Positions 28,101 to 40,100 of a stretch of DNA of 64,000 bases are shown here, piece by piece (positions within the stretch are counted from its first letter, which is position 1; every line of letters begins with the position of its first letter). Source of the stretch: Gavia stellata (Eukaryota > Chordata > Aves > Gaviiformes > Gaviidae); the NCBI RefSeq assembly GCF_030936135.1, contig NC_082597.1, positions 76,552,495 to 76,616,494 on the forward strand, in the 5' to 3' direction. A model generated the notes under the pieces. That model was not told where the DNA came from. It saw nothing but the letters and a program-made list of their open reading frames with translations, and did not search any database. The position numbers were made by a program, and so were the translations under genes.

Positions 28101-31100
28101 TTACAAACCTGACTGTCAGCCTGCTGCAGGCTGCCTTGCCACGGCTGCTTCATCTGAACAGGCTCGTGCTGTCACTGTTCCTCAGCAAGTAAGTCACATA
28201 ATCTCCACGTGGTGATTTTATTCAGCTATCTGGCACTTGCTGGCACATCTCTGCTTACGTAGCCTAGTAGATACTGCAATTCTTTTAGTTTTCTTTTTAA
28301 ATGATCTTAAAATAGTTTTCTTCTTTGTTAGTTTAGCTTTTACTAAACGATCTTGTGACAACTTCCCTTTTGGGGACAGGAGCCCTCAGGTTTGTTGTCA
28401 TAGAAACCAACAGCTACAGATCAAAGATTTAATGCTTTTGGAGTGGGTGGTAATGTGTAGGGTCTCTCAGAGATGTTCTGTGCATCCCTCGAAAGAGAAT
28501 ACCTAGTTCAGACAGAGCCTAAACTCCCCAGTGTATCTCTGCAGAAGAACAAAATATTCCACAATTTGCAGAAGTGAGGGGAAGAGGGCCGTGCTGCTCC
28601 TGGGGCAGGAGGAGTTGTTCATTGCAGGAATTTCCTGGATGGGGAACTTATGGGATACTGCAAGTTATTAGGAAAGGTGCCTGGAGGGAAAATACTTGTT
28701 TTTCTGTGCTTCGGGGACTCCTGGTTCAGTGCCCTGCCATGGCACTGAATTGTTCCTGGGCATCCACGTGCCTCGGCTCTGTCTGTGAAAGAACTGTAGG
28801 ATCACTCCCCAAGGAAGAGTAAACTTGGGATGTAATTCACTGATTGATTCACGAGGTGGTTTTTGCCCACCTTGGATGCAAGGCACTTAACCGGTGCAGA
28901 GCATTGCCTTGGAGTCTTCCCAGTCAGGCCCATGAAGGAGGAACACATCTTGTTTCTCCTGGATTTTCCAATCCCTCTTTGCCCCATTTTCTTAACATGA
29001 TGGCTCTCAATAATTTTAGCAAGAGTCGTTCCCAAGTTCAGGAGTGTGTCTGTACAGTCCTGTGCAAGTGAATCTTGATGTGGCTTTTGCTTTCTAATAG
29101 CTGAAACAGAGAAGGGATCTGCAGATCACTTGGACCTGGCTGGCTTGCCCCCTCGCCCAAAAGAAACGGATAGTCTACAGATGACTCCACCTTCTCCAGA
29201 TTCCAAGAAAAAGGCCAGAGGGATCAAGAAGTTATTTGGAAAGTAAGTAAAAGATGAGAAATTACTGTTCTCCAGAGCTGGGGCTTGCACAGGGGTTTGC
29301 TGGGAACACATCTTCCCTTTTTCCCCCTCCAACCTGTGGCTCCGTGGTTTACTGTCTCAAGAGCAGGAGCCTGTGTGGCATTTGAGGGAGCTAACAGCAG
29401 GTCAGAGCGGAGGAAGAGCTACAAACCTCACAGGAGATCTTACCTATATCATTTGTAGTAGTAGAAGCATGCTGTTTCCTTAGCCAAATGGGAATATGCT
29501 TTCTTCCTTTAAACTAGACTTAAAAGAAGTCAGTCTACTACCTTCAACCCAGATGACATGTCCGAGACGGAGTTCAAAAGAGGAGGGACAAGAGCAACAG
29601 CGGGGCCACGACTGGGCTGGTCTCGAGACCTGGGGCAGTCTCACAAGTAAGACGAGTGGTGCAAGTGTGCTGGTGCTTGTCTTTCTGGCAGCTCCAGTTG
29701 AACGCGGGGTCCAAAGGAGAAGCGCAGTGCCAAAATGAAACGTCCTCTGTCCTGGCAAATAGAAGGAGGCAGATCCAGGCCGTTTCCTCCTTGGAGAGAT
29801 GGTCTTTGCGGGGTTGAGGTTGGTTGGGTGGTGGGGTCATGCTGCGAGCGGAGCCTTCCTTGTCCATGGCTTTGCAGGAATGCAGCTGTGAGGCTGTGCA
29901 AAGCGGAGTGTGAGCCCTCATGTGGCAATGACAGCTATTCCTCTGGTACGTGTCCTGCTGCACTTCTGGGGATTAAAGGGTAAAGCAAAACACTGTGGTC
30001 TTACTTCAGAGTTTTAGCCACCCTAGCCACAGAGGTGGTTGTTTCAGTAGTATTAATAGACTGTGTTTATTGTGATAGCGGCAGGAGATCAGCAGCAATC
30101 AACGCTTCGTGGTCCTGACAGTTCAGAAGTAGAGACACCCTCTGCTTCACGAGGCTTACCTAACAGCCGACCGTGATGCATGTTCTCTTATGGAGATTGT
30201 CCCAACTCCCACAAAATACTCATGAATTAGGCTTAGGTTTTGGGTTTATGTATGGTTATGTATGAGAATAGGAGATCTGAGACATGGGATTTATCAGTCT
30301 TTTTTTGGTAAAATCTTCTGTAGTGAGCTGGACATGCCATTTGCAAAGTGGACGAAGGAGCAGGTTTGCAACTGGCTCCAGGACCAAGGGCTAGGCTCTT
30401 ACATTAGTAATGGCAAACACTGGATATTGTCCGGGCAAACGCTTCTGCAAGCTTCTCAGCAGGATCTGGAAAAGGTGAGAAATACTGGAAACACTGCTTT
30501 CAAATTAAACGTACAAAAAATTGCTATTTCTGTGCATGTAAATCATGTCTGTAAGGTGCATCCAGTAAAAAAAAATTAAAAAGATCAACTTTTAAAATTT
30601 TGTCATCTGCAGTGATGCCAAGTCTGTTTTTTCTTAGTTGAAGTTTCGTAGAAATGTAGGAAATGTATTAAGCATGGACATATCAATCGGCTATGCCACT
30701 TTAAAAATATGCACACAAGAGTGCCTCATTATCATATGGCTTTGTAGATTCATTAGCACTTGTGTATGGTACAGTTATTTTATGCCTGTGTGAGTAAGGT
30801 GTAAAAAGCTGCTGTTTTGGTCTGACTGTATTTTCTGCACTTTTTACACAAAGAGGAATGAGGATTTGTTACACACAAGGGCGATCAGTTTCTTTGTCTT
30901 AAATCACTGTAGAATTGTTTATGTCTTCTTTTCTAAAACTAGAAACATTAAAAAAGTTGATTCCATCTATACTTCGAATCCACAGTATTCACTAACATGG
31001 ATTTTCAGCTTTTAAAAATCACTATCCTCACTAAATAGTAACCCTGTTTTCTCAATGAGGGAGTGAGCTAATTCGAAGTTGTAGTTATACTACAACCGGT

Positions 31101-34100
31101 GTAAGAAAACAGTGATATGGACATAGTGGCTTGTAATAATGTTATCAGAGGTAACATTAACTAGCAAGCACTGGTGAAAGTGTATATGGGATTGATCCTG
31201 GATCCTGGAATGGCTGCACTTGCGACTAAACTGGGGAAGGTATTATGCATTTGGAAGTATTAATAAAGTTCAGTAATTCCTGGGACCTTCATGTGCTCTT
31301 AACTAAATAATTCTTTTAACCTTACCTGCCTAAGTGGGAGGGAAGGAAGTAATCCCATCAAGTATTTTTATGAATGCTAACATGTTTTATATTGTGGGGC
31401 TTTTTTCACCTGGTTTGCTGCTTTCCTTCCTCTCACAGGAGCTTGGGATAAAGCACCCGTTGCATCGGAAGAAGCTTCAGCTTGCTCTGCAGGCACTCGG
31501 GTCTGAAGAGGAAAACAATCATGGAAAACTGGATTACCACTGGGTTACCAGTAAGATTTTATTACGTGCTGAAGCAGCAACTTTTGATAGGGTTTCCTAA
31601 TCATGGCTAATTTGGGGCTCAAAGAGCGAGAATAACACTAACTGGTGCTAGGTACCTCGGCTGTCACACTAACATGAGTGTCTGTCTCTGCCTTAGGGTG
31701 GCTGGATGACATTGGCCTCCCCCAGTATAAGACCCAGTTTGATGAAGGAAAGGTGGATGGCCGAATGCTCCATTACATGAGCATCGTGAGTAAATGGCAT
31801 TTCTTTTCCTGACATCTTGTTTGTGTTCTTAGTTTCTCCCCACTTCCATATGCTCTGGCATACCTCCAGATAGCTCACTAAAGACCAGGTGAGACTAGAC
31901 AGACCTGCTTTCACTGTGCCTATTGTTGCGACTGCATAGATACTATATTCACTTAACATCCTCCTCCCTCTCCATCCCAGCCTCCATCTTTCTCTTGCTC
32001 CCTTTAGGTCAATTTGCCAGTGGCAGCAACCTTTTTTGCACCCCATAGCACCAGGACCTGTGCACTACCACGCACCTCTGCAAGCAGCCTTCTCCCTGTC
32101 CCACATTCACCTCCTCTCAGCCTCCCCTAAAGCCTTCCTCCAGCGGCAGCCCTGGCCCCAAACGCACCCTCCTGCCCCTGCTATAAGGGGGAAGGGGGGT
32201 CCGGGCAGCAGCTGGCCCTGAGAGACAGCTGCCGGCGGCTGGAGAGGAGGCGCTGCCACCAGCCACCATTGCCAACCTTCTTCCCCTCGGCCCTCCTGTG
32301 CGAGCTGCCACTGGCCAAATGCTGGCTGGCCCCACAAGCAACCCGCTTGTAGGGTGCAGAAGGGGATCTATGGCTGCTTGGGCAGCTCTCGTGTTACAGG
32401 CAGCCGTTCTCAGGTCCCTTACGGGCATCTTATGGGATCCAGTCTCCACAAGGAGCCAAAGAGCCGGATCACAGCGATCTGGCTTGTAGCTTCCTAGAGC
32501 GGAAAGCTGGCGCCCGTGGCGGGGTCAGCAGACCGTCTGTGCATTACTCTGGGCCTGTGTTGAAAGTTTTAAAAAGGAATGTGAAAGTACCATGTGGTTG
32601 CCATCTGCGCATGTGAGTTTTGCCCCAGATGACTGGATCTACTGAAAGGAAGCTAAAGTTGGAGGTTACTCTTACTTGCTTTTGCAGTGTCACAGAGGCT
32701 ACACCTATGCGCATGTAGTGTACCGAAAGTACAGACTTCAACAGCTACACGTCTCGTGTGTCTCATGAGACTTTCTAACAATAATTTCAAAGATGTTGAA
32801 TGGTTCATAAATCAGGTCTTCAAATTTTCTGGATAATTGAAGGGAGAAGGCTGAGGGAAGTCAGAGTGTCAGAGGCATCGCTGCTGCTAAAAGGATGCCA
32901 GAATGCCATATTTGTGTGCTTCATTGCAGTGTTTAAAGGACCTCTTGAAACTGTAGTGGATGTCCTGTGTTAAGCTAATGCTAATAGCTGTAACCTATAG
33001 AAAACAGAAGGCCTGATACTGCTACTCACCTGCAAGTATTTCCTATATTCTTTCCAGCTATCTTAAGGTGGAAGAGAAAACACAGTAAGCAAGAGCCCGG
33101 ACTCATGTATGAGAAATGGGCAATCTTGTGCTTAACAGTTGTGCATGACACTGATGTGCTCAGGCAGCGTTTGTAGGTACACGAAAGTGTGCAAATTCTG
33201 TGGTCGCAGTTCATGCAGCTGGGCCTTTGCTCATCAGGTTGTTATTAATTAATAGAAGTAGATGGAATTTTTTTTTCAGTGAGCAAACATTTGGTCTACT
33301 TACCTATTCATGTGGATGCTTAGGTGAAGAAAACACAAGCAATTTCCTTTGAAGAAAATTGCAGTTTTAAGAGCCAACTTGTTTGAAAACAGGCTACATT
33401 TAATAGCTTTTGTGTAATGTATTTCAAAATGCTTAGCACCAGCGTCAGCTCCCCACTTTACTTACTGCTGGTCAGGTGAAGCCAACCCAGCAGGTTTTCT
33501 TTGGGTAAGGTCTCAGGTAAGATGAGGTAAGACCTTTGTTCTCTGGAGACACAAATGCAAACTGAGCATCACCAATATTAATTCCCTCTGCGTAACAAAG
33601 AAGAAATCAATCACGCTCCTGTTCTCTCATGAGTCGTGCCATGGGCAGAGTAAAAGTTACCTTTTTATGCCACATCTGCATGTATTTTCTGTAGGCTTTA
33701 CAATAGCACCGGGAGGAAGCCTAGGGTTGATCCATCTAACTCTCCTCCTGTAAGACAAGCACAGCACTGCTGAGGAACCGCAGCCACTGCCCGGGACTGA
33801 CCTGCCTCGGTTGCCTGGCATGACTTTGCTGTTGAGTCCATTTTGGTCAAATGTTAAATACTTGCTGCTTATGTAGTGTGGTTTGGTGTTTGTTTGCTTT
33901 AGTTTTTTGTGTTTGGACATTAATATAAAAGTAGGAGGCAGTTTCTTTCTTCTGCTTCTTAAGTCTTGGAGATCTGATGCCAGTAGGCTCAACTGAGCTT
34001 GATCTTGCATTGGGAGACTTTACCACTGTATTACCTGGACAAGGATTGAATGCAGATAAGACACAGCATAGGCTGTATTGAAGGGAACTTGTATCACTCA

Positions 34101-37100
34101 ACAGTCAGTCTTTTTTCTATTAAAAAAGAAAGAAAAGTAATAGGTGGACAGAGGAGGGATGTGTAGCAGGAGCTTTGCCTTTTAAATAGATATTCTTTCT
34201 GTTACTTCCCTTTAATTGTACATCACTAGGGATATTTTTAGACAGAGTTTAATCATCAAATTATAACAGCAGCTTCAGTGTAAACAATCAACTAAATACA
34301 GCTATATGCAAAGTATGAAAGAAGTACTTTTTAAAATCACATGAAGTTACCCTGACTTAGCAAACCACAAAAGAGAAACTCTAATCCTAGAGTTTATTTG
34401 GGCAAGCGAAGAATTTAGTCTTAAATATTCTGACAAAATAGAGTCCAGGATTTGTAACGCATAAGTAATGCTAAAACATATTAAGCCAAGGCACAAGGAT
34501 GCATAAATTTATCTGTCAGCCAACTTGCACCAGCAGAGAATTGGACTTTGAGACACTTAACGGCTTAGTTAGGACTCAATTACAACTGAAGAGCCTACCT
34601 TAGCAGGAATGCAAGTCTCACAGCATGTGACCACAGTTGCAGTGCACGCACGGGAGGTTTTTCTTTTGTAGCACTCCTCTGGAGTGCCAGCAGCAGCAAG
34701 CAAGCTGGGAAGTCTAGCCAGGCCTGTCACATACTCCTCCTTGGAAGCTTTTCATGGCTTGGCTCCTGAAATAAGAGAGAATCTGATTATTTTGGTTTTG
34801 AAATGCTAAGTTTCTGGGGCTAGTCGTTGGAATGAAACCAGAGGTGGGCAAAATGTGACATCTGCATGGCTTAGTTTGCAAACCTGTCATCAGGTCAGGG
34901 TGGTGGGTAGCACCAGCAGCCTTTTCTAATCTGTGAGCCTCATCTAAACCTTCTGTCTCCTTTGCCATTGTCCACCACTTGTGTCCTGTGAGTTGAACCC
35001 CCTCAGGTGCCAGAAGGCTCTGTCTCACCTCCTCGGTGGTTTGAAGGAGCCCTGAGTACAAGAAGGAGAAGAGGGAACTTGAATGGAGCCAAAGGGAAAC
35101 TCCTGCTGGCTGCTTATGAAGTGGGGAACTCATCTCTCCCGTCTCTTGACAACCAAAAGCGAGCTGTCCAGCCGAAGGCAGTCGTCTGTGCCCTGTGGTC
35201 AGTGCAGAGAGGGGCACTGTAAGGTGCTGTCTCCTTCCTTAGCATGGCATGAATTGTCCTAAGACATGCCTGACACTTTCCATGGACGCTGGTGGGAGCC
35301 TAAACAGCCCGTCTGTGCGAACTATAAAATGAGTCCCCTGTGAGATGAATGTTTAAGTAAAAAACATTGTGAGGATTGAGCTTTTGGAGAAAGAACCACC
35401 TGCTTTTGTTAGTATCGCCGATGCGTTGCAGGCAGGAGTGTGGCCGTGCCTTTGCAGGCTCTTGCCCTGCGATGTGTGAGAAATGGTGTGGTGTAAAGGC
35501 TCAGCCGGGTTGCCAGCCTTCAGGCTGCCCGTGTGTCCAGCGTGCTCCCTTGGCGTGTGAGGGGGAATCGGTGCTCCTGGCCAATCTGCCCTCCTTCCCT
35601 CGAACCATAGCGGGTGCCTGCCAAGGTAGGAGCTACACAGTGATGGTGAGCTGGGGGCAAGGAGCCTTAAGATGAGCCACTCCGCAGCCTGCGTATGGTC
35701 ACCCTTTCCATCGTTCCATCCCTTGTGACAAGCATTTTAAAAAACATTTATACTTTGCAGTTGTGGGAGACCAAGCTGACACACCTTCGTATTTTTCTTC
35801 CCTCTTTTTTTTCATTCTAACTATACAGAATGCCTCAATTTTCAGGGTAATTTATTGTTTTCAGTTAAACTTTTAGCTGGATGTTTGTGGATTTAAAACT
35901 TTTGGCAGGATTAAATGCAAATGCCAGGTAAGTCTGATGCACTGTGTTTGGAAAGCTGTCCTGGCTCTAACCAGATTGCTGAGGATGTGTCATCTCACCC
36001 TCTTCCCTCCTCATTATCCCAGGTTTCTTGTACTAGGCTCTGTATCCTATGTGAAGAACTTTGCCCAGGAGCTAGTACAGAGCAACATGGGAAGCTTTTA
36101 TTTTGGGACAGATGGTTTGACGTTAATCACATGTCTCACATACTAAAATCTTACTCCAGAATGTGTCAAGATGTGCCATTTTAAGCCAGGGTCCAAAGCA
36201 GTCTCCTCCAGTCGGGTGCTGATTCCACCAATAAGCACGTTTATGTTTATTAACTCCCCCTTCCTCTTCAACAGGATGACTTGCTGTCCTTGAAAGTTGT
36301 CAGCGTCCTCCACCACCTCAGCATCAAAAGAGCCATTCAGGTTTTGAGAATAAATAACTTTGAGCCCAACTGTCTGCGCAGGCGGCCGTCTGATGAGGTA
36401 CCGCTTTAAGACGAAACTCTGAAGAGGAATCCTCTAGGGTTTTCCCCTGGTGTTTCTGATTATTCCTGCTCTGCCCTCTTCTCCTTTCTCCCTCATCCTA
36501 TTTCATTCTGTTTCATTTTCGGTTTCCTATTCCTCATGTTGTTCTTCCGAGTCTTATGCTCTGCCGTCACTACGTGGAACACCATTTTCTTTCCTCCACC
36601 TGTCATGGCCCCAGACTCATGTCCCCTTGCCAGATCTCCCGCTCCTCTTCCTAGCCAACAGCTGGCTGTTCTGGCTTAGTCTCTGGTGTGCTGTCTGGAA
36701 CATAAATCATCCTGAACTCAGTGCACTGTTGCCACGAGCCTTGTGTAACTCTCTGGAAAATTGATGGCTGTGTCAAAATTTTCTGTATAAAAAGAGTTGT
36801 TAGGCCCTGTTACCAGATGAGAGACTGCCATCAGTTTGTTTTGGAAGCAGCGTATGCTGGATAGGGCAATGGATGATGAAGCAACCCAGACTCTTGGATT
36901 TAGATTCATGATGCGTATCTGCAAGAAAAGCACAGCAGCTCATGGAGGTAGTTAAATTTTCAGCTCTACTGATAGAAATTGCAAGTAGTCCTAGTGCACA
37001 GCAGGATAATCAAATGGCATGAAGGGTAATACAGACCTGCCCACTGTCCAGACCCATCTCCACATTGGTATTGCTGCAAGATAGCAATCCAAAAAGAGGT

Positions 37101-40100
37101 TTTTTTCTCAAGTGTGAAGTGAGCTTGCATTCATTCAGGGCATGACAGGTTTGTTTCAGTAAAGATTGGGGCTGGGACAGCTGAGTCAGGAAGTCTCCTT
37201 AAGTGCCGGTTCCTCCCGTTCACAGAATAACGTCACACCTTCTGAGGTCACCCAGTGGACCAATCATCGCGTGATGGAATGGTTACGCTCCGTTGATCTG
37301 GCAGAGTATGCTCCTAATCTGCGGGGGAGCGGCGTGCATGGGGGACTGATGGTAAGGTTTTAGGCTGGCTTATTCCATTTTATTCAAAAAAATATGGCTG
37401 AGAATCGCTAGAGCAAAGTTCCGACATCATCTTTGCTGCACACACCTTATCTTCTTGTTCTGCTTAATAAGAAGTCACTGTAAAAATTTATTACCCTATA
37501 GTTTAAAGGACATGAATGTCTTGGGCAGAATTAGTGTGGGCAGCAATGGGTTTGATTATCTGTATTCCCCTCACAATTTAATTTAGGTATGGCATTCTTC
37601 GCCTCCTGTCCTACGATGCTGTACACTGCTATCATGCTGTTAAATAGCCATTGTCTTCCTTCCTAGACCTGGATATGTTTTTATTTTGTGAGGAAGGCTT
37701 GTTACTTCTGTAAAATTTGTGATTTCAGTGTCAAACCAGGATTGTTTTTAATTGCTCTAGCATCAGATACTCCAGGCAAGAGACTTACACTTCCAGAAGT
37801 TTGTTGTAGTGATTAACAGGTATATCCCTGCTCCAAACATTTTATGTCTGTTTATTTTCCATCATTCCTCTGGCTACGTTTTCCAGAATTAAAGAGGATA
37901 GTGGGTAAACATTTTGTGGCGGCTTCACACATTACATGAGTTAAGGGGGGATTTATCTGTTACTTTCTTCTTACCTGCCAATTTGTTTCTATTTATAATT
38001 CAAGAAGGAAAGCCTGGAGGTAGCATTTTATGAATCCTTTAACTAGTTAACTCTCTTTTATCTCTCTTTGTTGTATGTTTCCTCTAAAACAAACAAAAAC
38101 CCCAAAGCAACCTTAGGAAGTGGCCAAGATAGGCATGCCTGTTGATGTCCTTGAGACCTCATCAGACAGTACTGGCTTCAGCTGGATTCTCTGTGATGTG
38201 ATTAATAGGTTTTGGAGCCTCGTTTCAATGTAGAAACCATGGCACAGTTGCTGAATATCCCACCAAACAAGACGCTACTGAGACGGCACTTGGCGACTCA
38301 TTTCAACCTCCTCATTGGGCAGGAGGCCCAGCAGCAAAAACGCGAAGCCATGGAGTCCCCAGACTACGTCCTCCTAACAGCAACTGCCAAAGTAAAGGTA
38401 AGTCACTTGTTCTGGGTCGGTGCGTGAGCTTCCAGGCAGACATTTAGATCTCCAGCGTGCTGGTTTTATCTGTGATTGGAGGGCAGTTCAGTAAGGTCTG
38501 AGAAAAGGTTCTGGCTGCTAATGAAAGAAGCATGAGAGCAGGACTCAGCAGATCTGGGTTTGACACTTGTGTCTGCCATGAACGCACCGCATCTCAGCCT
38601 CTCAAATACACAGACAAGAGGTAGTACTCTTGTGTGTTGTCCTTCTCTCTGTACTGCGAGATGTTTGGGAGGGAGACTGTCTCTTACTGTTTATATGCTC
38701 AAGGTTTAATGCAGTGGGATTCTGATCTCATTTGGGATCCTTTAAATGGTGTTGTCTTAACAGTGGTAGAATGAGGGGACACATCTTGTTCTTTTGGATG
38801 CTGTTATCATGAAATACAGCTATTCAGAAGATCTTCATTTAGGAGAGCAGTGAGGTTTTGACTCTTCATCATTGAAACACCAATGCCAGGGTAAGAGATC
38901 TGATAATTCTTTGCTGACTCTCTAACTTCTTGACAATTTTCTCTTCACTTGTAAGCCAAAGAAACTTGCCTTCAGCAATTTCGGGAGCCTGAGGAAGAAG
39001 AAGCAAGATGATGTGGAAGAGTATGTGTGTCCTATGGAGCTGGGGCGGGCATCTGGAAGTGGGTCAAAGAAGGGTTTTAAGCCTGGCCTAGATATCCGAG
39101 TATATGACGATGACGATTTGGACAGGCTGGAGCAGGTAAGCCAGTTCTAGCAGTTTGGAGTCCTTAACTGTGCTGTCAGGTTCGGTGGAAAAACCTTTCT
39201 TTTCACAGGGAAACCTTCCTTTTGCTTTGGCCTGTGAAGGTCCTGACTTCTTGCAGTTACACAGCACCACTGACAAATGTGTCTTTCAGCCCAAGGAGGT
39301 TCAAGCTGTGAATACAGCGCCTTTAGGACCTACTCTGGCATAACTGTCCTCTCCTGACAGGGCACGCCTCTCCGTTGCTCTGACCATACGGAGTGTAATC
39401 AATCAAGCATTTACTTTATTTGCTGCACTTAATTGCCACTCTGTTGTGGCATACAATGAATTTATTCATTATTCATTGTCTGTTTTTTGTAGATGGAAGA
39501 TTCAGAAGGGACAGTGAGGCAAATAGGAGCGTTTTCTGAAGGCATCAACAACTTGACAGTAAGGCTTGAAAGTGGGGTCTGTGGAGTAAGAGCTCTGTTT
39601 CTGTAAGATGGATATAAACCCCTTGACAGTCGCTAGTATTAAATAGCGGTGCTATTAATATAAATATCAATATAAAATAGCACCGTTATTTAATACAAAT
39701 ACACCAAGTATAACATTTCTTCATTATTACTGGCTCTGTTAAGCAGCTGAGTTTTGTAGTTTTGGGGGCTATTACTCTGACTGATTTCAGCGCATAGCGG
39801 GACCTAGTCTTTGGATAGAGTGAAGCGCCACTCGTCTCTGAGGGCTAAAGTATGTCAAGTACTGTGCAAACCATGGGTATAGCGAAGCCTCATCAGAACT
39901 AAGGGGCAGATGAGGTCCTTTTGGTTTTGTCCAGGGACAGAGGGGAAAAGAAAAATTAGCAGTTGAGGAAGATACCCGCCCATCCTGGCCGGGGGGTTCC
40001 CCCAGCTAGGAGTGGTGGCCCGTGGTCACCAGCCCTCTTTGCTGACTCTCCACCCTCCGGGGAGGGCAGAGGACACGGCACCCAGCTTTAAGTCGGCGGG

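Noticed and set aside
30064-30176. Exon-like stretch after GTGATAG, encoding a Ser/Pro/Gln-rich peptide (QQQSTLRGPDSSEVETPS)
   Set aside because: The attractive frame does not match the phase of the upstream donor (phase 2); the frame that would be used ends after 13 codons. About 40 open codons are expected by chance.
34714-35217. 168-codon minus-strand frame in a PPFIBP1 intron
   Set aside because: No recognisable domain, overlapped by an open frame on the other strand, and no gene context.
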